Shown one piece after another: positions 13,452-24,943 of a DNA stretch of 64,000 nucleotides. This DNA comes from Pithys albifrons albifrons (Eukaryota > Chordata > Aves > Passeriformes > Thamnophilidae), in assembly GCF_047495875.1 (NCBI RefSeq), contig NC_092463.1, positions 35,219,724 through 35,283,723 of the forward strand, written 5' to 3'. Below the pieces are notes generated by a model, which did not search any database, had not been told where the DNA came from, and saw only the letters and a program-made list of their open reading frames with translations. Position 1 is the stretch's first letter. Each line of letters opens with the position of its first letter. Position numbers and translations under genes: made by a program.

Positions 13452-13775
13452 GACGGGCACACTCGCCACGCCGGGGACCTGCCGGAGGACGTTAACGTTC
13501 GGCACTCCGGGACCTGCGGGGGACGGACACGTTCGCCACTCCGGGACCTGCGGGGGACGGGCACGTTCGCCACTCCGGGGACCTGCGGGGGACGGGCACG
13601 TTCGCCACTCCGGGGACCTGCGGGGGACGGGCACGTTCGCCACTCCGGGGACCTGCGGGGGACGGGCACGTTCGCCACTCCGGGGACCTGCGGGGGACGG
13701 GCACGTTCGCCACTCCGGGGACCTGCGGGGAACGGGCACGTTCGCCACTCCGGGCACCTGCGGGGAACAGGCACA
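13452..13775. repeat. 35-bp minisatellite upstream of DCAF5
   Basis: Eight good tandem units are anchored by 'acgttcg(c/g)cactcc' at 13495, 13529, 13563, 13598, 13633, 13668, 13703 and 13738. The first two spacings are 34 bp and the rest 35 bp. Degenerate half-units flank the array (about 13456 and after 13773). Inner units are almost identical, which suggests recent homogenisation. Each unit has several CpGs and G-runs. Because 35 is not a multiple of 3, the array cycles through reading frames and makes spurious repetitive ORFs on both strands. It is a direct tandem repeat without unique spacers. Confidence 0.95.
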
Positions 13776-14039
13776 CCTCTCCCTGGGAGGACCGGCGGGA
13801 TGGCGCTCAGCTGAGGCTGTGGCTGCCGCCGGCAGGAGGTGGCGGCGGGCGCGCAGGTGCTCCGCGAACGGGCGTCGTCCCCGATCGCGGTGAATGGAAA
13901 AGGAGCCCTCCGGAGCTGTGGCCGGCACACCGCGCGTTCCTGCGGACGACGCACCGGAGGGAAGATGGGGAAAATACCCCAGCTGCGGGTGTGGTTTGCA
14001 GTGGGGCTTGTCCTCTGTAAATGCTGAATGAGTTCTGCG

Positions 14040-17000
14040 GTAGTTCAAAGCATTACGGCTTTAGAATTTACTTTGTTTAGGGTTTTTATGTTGTTGTTTT
14101 CTCTATGGTAATTCTTACGGGTCCGTGAGAAGTTTTATTGCTTGCTGTCTTCTGCTTCTTCCCGAGCAGCACTGAAAACAAGAGGGTTGCCCATCCCAAG
14201 TGAGTAGACTCCTTGCAGTCCCACAAGACTGTTGTAAGTATAGATGAATTTTCTTTTCTTACCCTCCAGTATTAACTAAAACTCAAAAGGCAGCTAAATA
14301 GGTGAAATTGATCTGGGTTGTCCACTGTATAAAACTACTCCTACCGTTACGTTTCCGGGGAAAAAAACAACTTTTCTCTTTCACAGGACCCTATACTTCA
14401 CACATAACATCTGATCCCATGTGAGACAACAGGAGTGTAATTCAAATAGTGATGTCTGAGAGGTGCTGCACAGAGCTCCCAGTCCTACCTTGCAGCATCT
14501 TAACTGAATGCTCCCTCTGCACAAAGTGAGCAGCTTGAAACTTTCAAGTCTGTGTTTCCCCACAGGCATGGGTGAACTGGCAGCAGTACCTAGGGAAGAT
14601 GCAGTTTTTGGAAGGTGAGGAATTAGACTGGCCATCTTTGTCTGGCACCGCACCTGTTAGGAAGTAGAAATCTTTAAACTTTAAAACAACCAACCAGAAA
14701 ATCCCTTCCTGACATAAACTTTGATATGGCAACACTAGTGAGTACTGTTAGACTTCTGCTGTGTTCCAGTGATAGCTTTTCTGCAAAAACTGAAATTATT
14801 TCATCATAGAAAGTCAGTTAAGTGCTTTGGGTTTCTTCCTGGTTAAGATTATAGAAAGAACACGAGATCCTATAAACCATGTTTTGTAGTTGACAACACT
14901 ACAGTCTTACTTTTAACATATATCAGAAGTAAATAACAAACTTTTCCTTCTAATTGTGGGGAGGAAGGAGGAGGAAGGAGAATGTAAATAATGTAGGTAA
15001 CAGTGTTAATATTAATAATTAACAATGTTTTGCAACTGAAGCGAAAACATCCACATGGGAAATATACAAAAGGCTTTTTCTAGTTACAGTTGTTGATGGC
15101 CAACTATTGCTACATAACATGTTTGGCAAAGCTCAATATAGAGAAGCAAAGACTTTGTCCATCATAGTTTGTGTTTGTTACTTTAGTCTCAGACACAGGT
15201 AAATTGCACTGCTAATCATATTTTATAGCCCTTTTGCCTGCATGCCATGAAATTCTGCACCACTGCAATTGTATCTGAAAACTGTTACTCACTTCTGAAT
15301 TCCCAACACATGGTTCGTTTTTTCCCCTTTCCTAAAGTACTGCCCAGGTTGAATATCTTTGGATATCTTTGGTTTCTGAACTGAAATAAACATGCAACAC
15401 AATAAAATCTCCAGTGCTTTTTCTCCATCTTCTGGATCCAGTCTTTAGTAAAGCTGTGTATTCACATGAACTTCCTTCAAAATAAAACTATTTCCTAAGG
15501 CACTCGTGACAGGATTTTCAGGAAAGATTTAATTGAATTTTGGTTTGGGTTGGTTTTTTTTAAATCACGTTTGTAAGCAGTTAGAAAGAAGATATGTTGT
15601 CAGAATTTGCAAGAAAAACAATAGGAAACTGCCAATCTGTTCTGCTCAATGCAATATTCTCTCACATGACCATATCATTTTAAAAAAACTATTTGGAAAG
15701 TATTCTTTTCACTCTCTGATTCCTTTGTTTGAATTAATTTTGAACACCTAAGGAAATTACCATAGTCTATACTGGTAACATCTTCCTTTGAAAAAGCCAG
15801 AGTGCTGTTATCTCTGTAGAACACGTGCACTGTTGTCCTGAGTCATGCTGATGTAGCACCTTTGTCTGCTTTAATAGGGACCTTCTGCAGCTTGGAATGG
15901 AATTGAGGTATTGACAGTAGTTAGTCTAACAGACCAATTTCATCAAGTTGCTGTTCTATGGGACATTAGCATTTGGGGTGCTGTTTGGATGTTACAGACC
16001 AAACTGGATTAAGCCTGGCCAGACTGAAAGGGCAGAGAAAGTCAGGGGCTGTTAGCACACACTGCTTGGATCCTGTAGGATGTTGATAGTCTCCTCCATG
16101 CCTCAAAAGCAGCATGAAATAAAGCCCAAAAAATGTTTTGTTTGGAATATCAACAAATAGGCAGTAGAGGGGAGGAGTAAACTGAAAAGGAAATGATAAT
16201 GAACAGCATGGTGACTTTTTATAGATGTCTTTGGAAATGAAGGTAAGTAAATAATGTTTGTTGCAATGCAGAAGAGGGAAGTAGGACAATGCTTCAAATA
16301 GAGAAGTGATGTAGTTAGAGTAATGATCTACCTAAACAATTTTGGATTGCAATTTCAGAGTTGCTAATTCCAAGGCTGTGCACATCCCAGTCTCCCAGTA
16401 GTACTAAATTGATCTGGATCAGGTATGGCCATGGTGTCACATTCCTCTCACATCAGCTTCTGTCCATGCTACAGAGTTTTTGTTCTGCCTCTGGAACGAC
16501 TGACAATAAGTGTTCTGGGTTTAATGTCTGCTGGTACAAAGTTATCCCTTCAACATCTTACCCAAACAAATTTGAATTGGCAGAATGAGTTGCATTAGTA
16601 ATTTCCATTTGATGACTGAGGTATATTTGACCATTAATAGGAGACCGACAGTCAGCTTTACTCTATTGTCAGATTGTGGCATTTAGAGCAGTCAATGGCT
16701 TTGTGTTATGAACTGTGATGGAACGATGGTACCAGGGCGCTCTATGTATGTCAGCAAAAGAACTAAACAAGGGCCTTAGTCGCATGGATGGATCAAAGGA
16801 CTTTGTCTTGGAGCTGCCATATAGAAATGTGTACCCTGCATTCTAGGATCTATGAAGAGGTTTCAGTCAGACCTGGCAGTTGACAAACAAGTTTGAGTGG
16901 CACATAAACCAGATCTACAGATAGCCACAAAGAAGATAATAAGAGGGCTTTCAGGGAAGAGGTCTAGCTCTGCTGAGCTCTGACTTCCTGCTAGTTATAT

Positions 17001-18250
17001 ATAGAAGAGAGAAAAAGTCTATGATTTGAGTTTGGATAGAGGGCAGGTGTAGCTCTGGGGAAATCCATAAATCCTTGAGAGGTATTAATTTATTTGTATT
17101 TCAGATGAGATAACTCAAGAGATAATGTGGGTATATAAAAGAATACCAAGCATACAGCTCTCTGAGAGGCTGTCAAACACTTGGAAGGAAGGCTTAAACA
17201 GGTAAAAAGTATTTAAGTAAAGCATGGTTGATTGTGTTAGGTCAGAGAAAATGAACTTTAAATATATTTTTTGGAGTTCTGCTGAACCTTTGAATGGCTT
17301 TGGTTAATCCAGAGTGGAAACTGAGAAGTTCAGACACTGATAGTTGGATGTCTATGGAGTGAGTCAGAGAGAGTGAGCACTCAATCAGAAAAACAGCAGA
17401 GTCAAGGCTTTTATTAATTTGTTTATTTATACCTTTTAAAATATATTTTGAGGGGAAATAGAAACAAATGGAGGGTCAACCAAGAAGACTATATCATATT
17501 TTAGTAATCTTTTTTCAAAATAATTTCCCTTATTCCCCTTAGTGAAAATTTGATGGGCTTCTGGGCTTTTTTCCTTTTGTTTACTAATTTCATGGACCAG
17601 AAAGATAGGAAGAACAAGGATTATTGTCTCAAATGTTTATTTGACTCAAGGAAGTGAACCACTGAGACCTAAAATCAGCACAGGCTGGTCTGGAGTGCCC
17701 AGCTGGGAGCTGAGTTTTACGAGATGGGGGATGTCATATTCTTAGCAGCCACATACTGTGAGGCTGACTGAGTGTGCCTTCTGGACTGAACCACTGGAGT
17801 AAGGTAAGTGCTCTTCAAGAAATGGAGTTGTGACACTCCTCTCTGTTTCCTACATAACCAATAAAAAGAGTTGACAGTTAAGGAAGAAATATGTTGATGA
17901 TGATCAACATTTGCACAACTCAACCTTATGAGATCAATCTGGCAGCTTACACCTCTGAGAGTGTTTTTTTCAGATTCTTTGCAAAACTTGCAAACTTTGG
18001 CAGATCCTTGGAGTAAGCAACCACTGACTCATCTTTTGGCCTGGGATGTAGTTTCACTGAGATCTGACTGTATGCTGCGTTACTACAAGGAGTTAAACCA
18101 GAAGAAAACTCAATTTTTTGCTGTGCCAGCTTTCTGCTTGCTTATGAAACAGGCATTTGACTTTAAAGAGTTAACTGAGATGGTGTACATTCCATATTGA
18201 GAACCGTGCCTTATCCTACCAAGCACCATCATCACTACGTAAATACCAGA
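14040..18250. other. Intergenic DNA between the DCAF5 and EXD2 promoters, first part
   Basis: AT-rich sequence with only short, unsupported open frames and T- or A-rich runs. I recognise no exon, RNA gene or repeat family here. Older repeats too diverged to see by eye may be present. Confidence 0.5.
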
Positions 18251-18840
18251 TAGCTTGTTCTGTCCTAAAGATTGATGTCAAGAATGTACTTCAAACATCC
18301 TAATGCTCATAGATTGATAAGATGGTCACTCAAGACAACATGAATCAGGAGGACTCCCTAATGTCAAGCATCATGAGTCAAGTGAACAAAGAAAGTTGAA
18401 AAGTTCAAAACGAGGAAGATGAGTAAGAAGACCACCAGGAGAGGCTGAAGACCAGAACAACCCCTAGATATGCCCCCTAAAAGAAGATTCTGGCAAAACT
18501 CCACCTCTAACTCCACCTAAACTCCACCTGTTATGAATATGCATGTAAAATGTTGTCACCCCATACTAACACTGTATAAAATTCCCTGAATTCCTACCAA
18601 AAATTGGAAGTGAGCCTCCAGCAGTATTAACTGCTTCACTTCCCCTGCACAGCCAATAAATACTTTTCTGCTAACAGATGAAACTTTTCTCTAAGCAGTG
18701 TTCATTCTGGCCTTTTCATGGCATCACTTAATTCCTTGAATCTAACTGGCATCAGTGTCTGCAGAAGTGAGGCTGTAGAAGAACACTGACAGGTAGAAGT
18801 GGGAATCAGAATAGCCTTTTCAACAGAAGCTAAACCTTCT
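18250..18840 (+). mobile_element. ERVL-like LTR with start of leader (solo-LTR type remnant)
   Basis: The segment has the layout of a retroviral LTR on the plus strand. There is a TATA box (TATAAAA, 18575-18581) in a promoter-like setting, then about 75 bp downstream a polyadenylation signal (AATAAA, 18655-18660), then a U5-like stretch. After it, 'aactggcatcag' (about 18746) and 'gtagaagtgggaatcagaat' (about 18794) resemble the tRNA-Leu-type primer-binding and leader sequence of ERVL elements. No gag, pol or env frame follows, so it is a solo LTR or severely truncated copy. Both ends are approximate; I did not identify a target-site duplication. The ERVL assignment is inference from the leader motif. 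Confidence 0.5.
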
Positions 18841-21109
18841 ATCCACCTTGTTGCAGTGGGAAACTCCACCTTGAGGACGTGGCTTCAGTTGATTGAAACA
18901 GATCTCATTTTGACTTCTTGACAAAAGAAGATATGCTACTGCCTCCCTGGTATCAGCTCTGTTAAACTGCTCAAAATGGCTTGTTTGCATATATAGTCCT
19001 GGGGTTACTAGCATCGACAGGAGGAAGATAAATCACATTAGGAGTTGAAATGTGATTTTGGTTTTCTTTTGTAGCTTGGGATGGGGCCCCAGAGAGAGTG
19101 ATATTAATGAGCTACTGGGGACTACATGCAGTTCTCTGCTCATTGTCTGCTACCAGCAATTCAGTCTTGACTGGAGCCTCTTTGCTTTGATATTCAACAA
19201 TCATTGATTTTCCTTTGAACACTGAGACATTTACCCTAGTCTTCTCCCTCCTAAAGGATAAGAAGCTAATGTCATTATAAAAATAATTCTTTTCCTGTGA
19301 TTGGCAGAATAAGCGAAGCCTGGTTTCCTATGGACTTGTCCTGATGTGGCACTGCTGTGTGGATCCACATATGTATATCAAGAAGAGTATGCACTTGCTT
19401 GCCATTTTACCAATGACAGCTTTATTAGGACCTGTTTCATCCATCTGGCTTTGCATTTCACTTAAGTTACCTTTGTACAAATTTAGATGGAATTGAGCAA
19501 TGGTTTAAACATGCTTTCTTGGCAAGGAAAGTGGGGGAAGCAATGGGACCCACAAGCAGAAACACCAACAGACAGTGTAACTGCATAAGCCTCCTTCCTT
19601 GGGAAATCAGGCTAAAATTGAGTCTTTTGACAGACATCTCTGCAGGGATCTCAGATCAGGCTGCAGAGATCTCAAATCAGGCTACAGAGACAGAAAAGTA
19701 AATCTTGCTGTTTACCATGTAAAGGCTTCCAATTACCTGCTGTAACAGATTTCTAATAAGTAAGGCTAAGCCAGTATTTGGTGTTTACTCACTTGGTTAC
19801 CTTCTCTTGGCAATGCCTCCATGAGGTTTTGGAAACTTGAGGGGTTTTTGTTGGGTTTTTTTTTTCCAGAGTGCACTCATGCATCAGTGGCTTTCATTTA
19901 TTTTTAATTCAATCTTTACACTTGAATAAATGGCTATATAGGTACTAAGACAAGCTGTTAAAGAGTCTTGTGGTTTACAGGACTTTGTAATGTCAGTGAT
20001 GCCATGGAAAATAAAGGCTTTAAATGGGATACAATCCTGTTACTTGGAGAAAAGCTGGCATCTTCTCTTTGAGACTTTAATTATGTAATAAATGTAGGGG
20101 TATTTTATTGGTTTTTTTCTCTTTTGTAACTTTACACATAAACTTCTATTACTTTAGAAATCAAAATAAACAATTTGTAAAAGGAAAAACTGGCCTATTT
20201 CAAATTTCTGTGTGGATGTCAGTTTATTAAAAATAGGTGAACTTATGAACAATCTTTGCAGACTTGTTTGGTATTCTGAGATCATCTTGAGCTCTGACAG
20301 AGTTCTCTTAAGGACGCTTTGCCTGCCCCTCAGAAGGGCAGCTGGATCCTGGAGCACAGCCACACCACCTTCTTGGGTCTCCTTCCAGTCACCTGGGCCT
20401 GCCAATAAGCCTGTTGTGTTCCCACGTGTTAGCTTTTTACCTTGAACTTCTTTTCAGACAGATTAGTCCCCTGAATCTCTAACCTGTCATTACAGAATTG
20501 TGGGTGCTGGAGCAAGGGAGCAGAGGGAACAGTCAAACCACAGGTACAACAGGAAATGCCAGACTACCCTTCTTAGTGGCCACCCAGGTTTATACTAGAT
20601 TACAATGACCTTATAGAACAAAGCACTATAACTTGTGGGGTGTGTGTGAAGGGAAGAGAGGAAAAGAAGGAGGCAGAATATGTTCATCTGACTATGGGAA
20701 CTCATTTACAGACAGACCCCTCTAGTTTTCTCCTGAGCGTGCACATGATGCAGTTTTCTTTTGAGCACAAATCATGTGAGGAGCTCCAGAATAGTGCTGC
20801 CTCCTGCTCAGTGACCTCCACTTCAGCTGGTCAGCTGTGTCTGGTGCATCAGAGCATAGGAGGTGGATGGAGAAGCTGGGGCCAGGATGTGACTGTAAGG
20901 GAGATGCAGACATTCCCTGGAGAGGAGAATGAATCAGTGACAAGATGTGTGAGTTACTGCAACATATGAGATTGCAATGCTCTCTAACCCCCAGGGGATT
21001 AATATTAAAAAATAGATAAAAATCTCTTCACTGTAGAGCAAAATCAAGAGCTTTCCAGAAACATGTATTATATATTTCAGAAACACGTATTCCTGCCTAG
21101 GCGTGGCTA
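18841..21109. other. Intergenic DNA, no gene seen
   Basis: AT-rich intergenic sequence between the LTR and the CR1 copy. A short imperfect direct duplication sits at about 19646-19690 (GATCTCA-ATCAGGCT-AGAG units). Otherwise I see nothing that I can support. Confidence 0.5.
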
Positions 21110-22118
21110 CTCCTCGGAACTGATTCAGGTGAGTGAGGGGTGGGTCAGGCTCGTTAGCAGGAGCTAGGGAGGCTATATAAGAGTCTCCAAAGGAGCCCAA
21201 GCAACAGCGGTCGCTGGTAGTGAGTTTATTGTTGTTTTTCTGGTTTGGGTGGGGTTTTTTGTTTTTTTGGTTGTTGTTTTTTCTTTTTGGTGGGTTTTTT
21301 CATTGTTTCTTTTATTTCTCTCTCTCCCCAACTTAACTAAAGCTAGCAATGGTTTCAAGAAAAATGAAATCCATTGCTGCTGCTAATACCAGGAGTGTGT
21401 TTACACAGACACTGCCCTCCAAGAAGGATGCAGCCACCCAGGCCTCTGGCTGTGCAGAGTGTCTGAGCCTGGCATGGGTACCAGAGAATGGTATGGGAGG
21501 CACCTGTGTATAAAGTGAACAGGTCAATGACTTGCTGTGTGACAGAGCTTAAGGAAGAGGTAGAGAGACTAAGGTGCATTAGGGACAGTGAAAAGGAAAT
21601 TGACTGGGGGAGTCAAACCCTTTTGATCCCTAAGGCCGTCCAACAAGAAGTAGCGAAGCCCTGCCCCTTGCCAAGCCACTCTCCATCATCTTCCAACAGT
21701 CCTGGCTCGCTGTGGAGGTCCCATATGACTGGAAATTGGCAAATGTCACCCTAATCCACAAGAAGGGCTGCAAGGCTGACCCTGGCAACTACAGGCCTGT
21801 CAGCCTGACCTCGGTGCCTGGCAGGGTTATGGAGCAGATCATCCTGAGTGCAATCAGGAGGGAGCTGGGGTTGTTTAGTCTGGTGAAGAGGAGGCTCAGA
21901 TGTGACCTCATCACTGTCTACCTGAAGGGAAGTTCTAGCCAGGTGGGAGTTGGTCTCTTCTCCCAGGCACTCAACAATAGGACAAGGGGGCACCATCCCT
22001 GGAGGTTTTTAAACTCAGATTGGACGTGGCGCTGAATGCCATGATCTGGTAAATAGACTGGAGTTGGACCAAGGGCTGGACTTGATGATCTCAGAGGTCT
22101 TTTTCTATGATTCTATAA
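21110..22118 (+). mobile_element. CR1 LINE, 5' end kept, large internal deletions
   Basis: A plus-strand CR1 of about 1 kb made of parts of a roughly 4.5-kb element. About 21120-21350 looks like the CR1 5' UTR: a TATATAA-like box, then a T/G-rich tract. About 21350-21610 encodes an ORF1-like segment with a Cys-containing stretch and an acidic ELKEEVERLR-type coiled coil. At about 21655 it jumps to ORF2 reverse transcriptase ([20 protein letters not shown]). After 'gagtgcaatcag' (about 21860) it jumps to the RT C-terminus (LGLFSL.KRRLR.DLITVY), and after about 21990 to the 3' UTR. It ends at 'tctatgattctata'. Its RT part closely resembles the copy at 34.1-36.6 kb, suggesting the same subfamily. 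It cannot encode a working ORF2. Confidence 0.85.
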
Positions 22119-23139
22119 ATATACAGAAGATGTAACTTTGAGGTATAAAGAATGTGTACGTTCCAAAGACTGATGTCAATGGAAAACAAACTTCCCTGGT
22201 GTGACCCCACCACCAGTGAGACCTGACATGATCACACTATGCTGGCTTAGACCAGATCCTTAGAACAACCTTAATCTTATTTCTGATTAAGGAGAAAGCT
22301 TTATGTGCCCATAAAAGTGTTTTTCTGGAAGTCACCTGTGCTCTTTGTGTGCTGTCAATAGCTCTGCACCACAATCCGGAGTTAAGAAATAAGAAGGGGG
22401 AAAAACAAAGATGAGCACTCACCTGTGGACAGAAAAAAAATACTGCTCCTATTGAGATTTTCTCTGATGCCAGCCATGACCTGCTTCATTACACTCCTTG
22501 GGTAATGTGTCTGCTAAATAGATCCTCCTACCCTGGTGATTACAAGTGGCAAAGTTAAAATTTTATGTCAAATTGTGAAAGCAATTTGGTGCAGTCTTTC
22601 CTGCAGGTTCAGTGTCTACTTCAAAGAGATGCAGCTGGCTGGAATTTTAACAGCACAAAAATTGGGAAATACTGGGAATTGCAAAGGAACAGGGAAATAT
22701 TGGGTGCTCAGATCCTTTCATTTGCAACAGAATTTGGTCTGGAATCTTGTTTGTTCTTTGACAATAATGGCCTCGAGACTTGATGATCATAACCCTGAAC
22801 AGCAGCAGCTCCCTGAATACTCATTGTCCAGGTTTTGTGACTTCTAATGTTCGTATTTCCCCACACATTAGGGAGGAACAATTGCCATGATTATTCCTCT
22901 GGTAGTTTCTTAATACCACTTGATTTTTCCTCTCTGTTTTCTTTCAGTTCGCCACTCTAGAGGCGGCTACGATTTGCTATTTATTTCCCTGGCTGCCTTT
23001 GTTCTTTGCTTCCCATTCTCTCTGGTCCCTCCGGGCCTGGGTGGCTTCCACGGCTAGCCCCTCAAGCCTTCCTAATCGCAGACAACAATCAGCTCTTTTT
23101 CCTTCAAAAACCTCCTTAAAAGAGCTGGCTTTTTCGTAT
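22119..23139. other. Intergenic DNA upstream of the EXD2 promoter
   Basis: AT-rich until about 22950, then a transition into the EXD2 CpG island. Short open frames only. No gene or repeat recognised. Confidence 0.5.
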
Positions 23140-23730
23140 TTTTACTAATATTCGCTGCCGCGGCTGAAGGCGCTGCCGCCTGTCCCGGCGCAGGGCCCCG
23201 CCACCACTGCCGTACAACATGGCGGCGCCCATGGCCCGCCCGCGCCGCCGGCACAGAGGAAGCGTCCGCCGCTCTCAGCCTCCCGGTGCGTGTGGCGACT
23301 GCCCCGCAGGGGGTTCCTGCTGCCGGACGCCGCCGTTCCGCGGGACGCAGACAGCGAGCGGGTCGGTGAGCGCCGTGCGGGACCCGCGGCCGGGCGCGGG
23401 GGGAGGGGCTGCTCCGCGCGTCCCGGGGCGGCCGCGCCTGCAGGGGGCCCCCAGTGCGGTCCGGTGCGCCCGCGGCCTCCCGCCTGCTCCCGCCGTGCCC
23501 GGGCCTCTTCCCGGGATACCCCAGGCCGAGCCTGACGCGGGCAGCGCCTCCGCCCGGGTGCGTGGCAGTCGCGGCCGCCGCGACCGGGGCCGGCCCTGAG
23601 GAGCGCTCGGCTCGGGCCCCCGGCCCGCCCTCGCCTTGGCACCGCTGAGCCCGGGGATGGGTGGGCAGCGGCCGGGGTGTCCCACCGGGGCTTCTCCTGC
23701 CCCGCACGAGTGGCCGCCTGGGATCACGGC
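23140..23730 (+). promoter_or_regulatory. EXD2: EXD2 CpG-island promoter and non-coding first exon
   Basis: A sharply bounded CpG-dense block about 0.9-1.5 kb upstream of the EXD2 start codon. A YY1-type motif (CAACATGGCGGC, 23215-23226) lies where such motifs usually occur, just downstream of transcription starts. The likely non-coding first exon runs from about 23200 to a consensus donor TCG/GTGAGC at 23365/23366; CCCG/GTGCGTG at 23285/23286 is an alternative. The acceptor for the next exon is TTTGCAG at 24534. Exon boundaries are inferred from splice consensus only. The island is GC-rich enough to give long meaningless ORFs on both strands. Confidence 0.7.
23215..23226 (+). promoter_or_regulatory. 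YY1-like site overlapping an upstream ATG
   Basis: CAACATGGCGGC matches the YY1 consensus (AANATGGCGGC) and is placed in the EXD2 CpG island. Its ATG at 23219 could also start an upstream ORF in the EXD2 5' leader. Binding is inferred from the motif. Confidence 0.6.
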
Positions 23731-24534
23731 CATAGGAGGGGTCATGGGTGCTGGTGGCCCGCGTTGCGTTCAGGCGTCTGGCTCAGTTTAAGAGGCGGGA
23801 GGGAATTACGTGTCGCTCCGCAGGCGCTCTGGCAGGTGCCCGGCGCGGGCTCGGATGCTGACAGCGGCTCGCAGGGCTGCAGCAGCACCGACACCAGAAC
23901 TTCTGCTTGTGTGGAAAGTGCGTAAGGACAGCCCTTCAGAAACAAGGCGGTGGGCTGGGGAGGTGCGGATGCAGGGGCAGGATTGATTTCAGTTCACTGA
24001 AGGGATACTAAAGCTTTTGTATGATACAGGGAAAGCCATGTTATGAATAGATGCTGCTGCTTTAAGGCTTTTCAATGCCTGCATAGCCATTTGACCCCAG
24101 TATGGATGTGAATGTAGTGCACAAATGCCTGTTGTTTACTAATGCATGAACCGACATGCTTATTCGGCAGCAATTCCATCTTGCCCTTGTTTAGGTTGAT
24201 CTAGTTCCAAACCGAACTAAAATATGTTGGTGACTAGTTTATTTTTGGAATATCAGAGTGCGTAGAAGCGTCCAGTGGCACCAGTATAAATTAATGCATT
24301 CCCTTTAAGGCTTTCGGTGGTTGGTCAATAGCAGCACTCAGTCTGCTGTTATTGCTCAATCCACCCCCGAAGCAGCCTGTCCCCAGACCACCCAGTCTGT
24401 CAGAGTGGGTCCTTTTCCTGGCAGGATCACAAGTTGTGGTTAGGACCTTGCTGTGGTACCACTGCATGTATTTAATATCTCTAAACACATTTATTAAGTT
24501 GCGCTTAATTTCCACCTCTCATTTTTCTTTGCAG

Positions 24535-24943
24535 GCTGTGATAAAATCCTACAATGCCGTTTTGAGTGGGTGAAGTGAAGGAGTGGAAAGAAAATTAAAA
24601 AACAATGCCCAAGCAAACAGCAGTGACGATAACTTTGGTGACCCTGCTGGGTGTTGCAGTGGGGGGCCTGGTTTTGTGGAAAGCAACCCAACGTCGGAAA
24701 AGAAAAGTATGCCATAGCAGTCAGCAAGAAGAAGCAGCTATAAAGTCGGGAGATAAGAAACTCATTAAGACAGAGGATAAGGAGGTGCTTTCCTTGTTCA
24801 GATCTCCCACCTTTTCCTGGGTAGAGAGGACCCTTGGTGCAGACATAGTTATAGTTTCAGAGCAGGAGGAGTGGGATCGCGTTGAACCACTGCTGAAGAA
24901 GGAGTTGGAGAAGTGGCCGGTGCTTGGAATTGATTGTGAGTGG
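24535..24943 (+). CDS. EXD2: EXD2 exon 2: leader end, start codon, membrane anchor, first catalytic motif
   Basis: Acceptor TTTGCAG ends at 24534. Seventy bases of 5' UTR precede ATG at 24605, which opens MPKQTAVTITLVTLLGVAVG. The coding part (339 nt, 113 codons, phase 0) ends with GIDCEW and the donor GTGAGT at 24944. Reading on past the donor gives a stop within seven codons, confirming the splice. The segment between anchor and exonuclease domain is the part of EXD2 that varies most between species. Confidence 0.95.

Larger units (their letters stand above)
11400..13960. promoter_or_regulatory. DCAF5: CpG island of the DCAF5 promoter, exon 1 and start of intron 1
   Basis: A GC-rich, CpG-dense block in otherwise AT-rich DNA, densest at about 11640-12240 and 12800-13960. 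It covers the DCAF5 first coding exon, the presumed 5' UTR and promoter upstream of it (above 13178), and more than 1 kb of intron 1. A C10 homopolymer occurs near 12348-12357. Many long open frames on both strands here reflect high GC content and are not genes. The transcription start cannot be fixed from sequence alone. Confidence 0.8.

Noticed and set aside
13452..13775. CRISPR array
   Set aside because: The repeats are directly adjacent with no unique spacers and the genome is vertebrate. It is a minisatellite.
12642..14048. 468-codon minus-strand ORF as one protein
   Set aside because: Only codons from 13178 to the donor at 12964 are DCAF5. The upstream part is GC-rich DNA and a minisatellite without stops, and the downstream part reads into intron 1.
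22141..22180. Shared repeat with the LTR start near 18257 (TGATGTCAA motif)
   Set aside because: Only a short stretch is similar and the flanks differ, so this is not enough to call a second LTR.
23072..23745. Large overlapping ORFs at the EXD2 CpG island (up to 211 codons)
   Set aside because: They are GC-bias shadows on both strands. Only the ATG at 23219 is kept, as a possible uORF.
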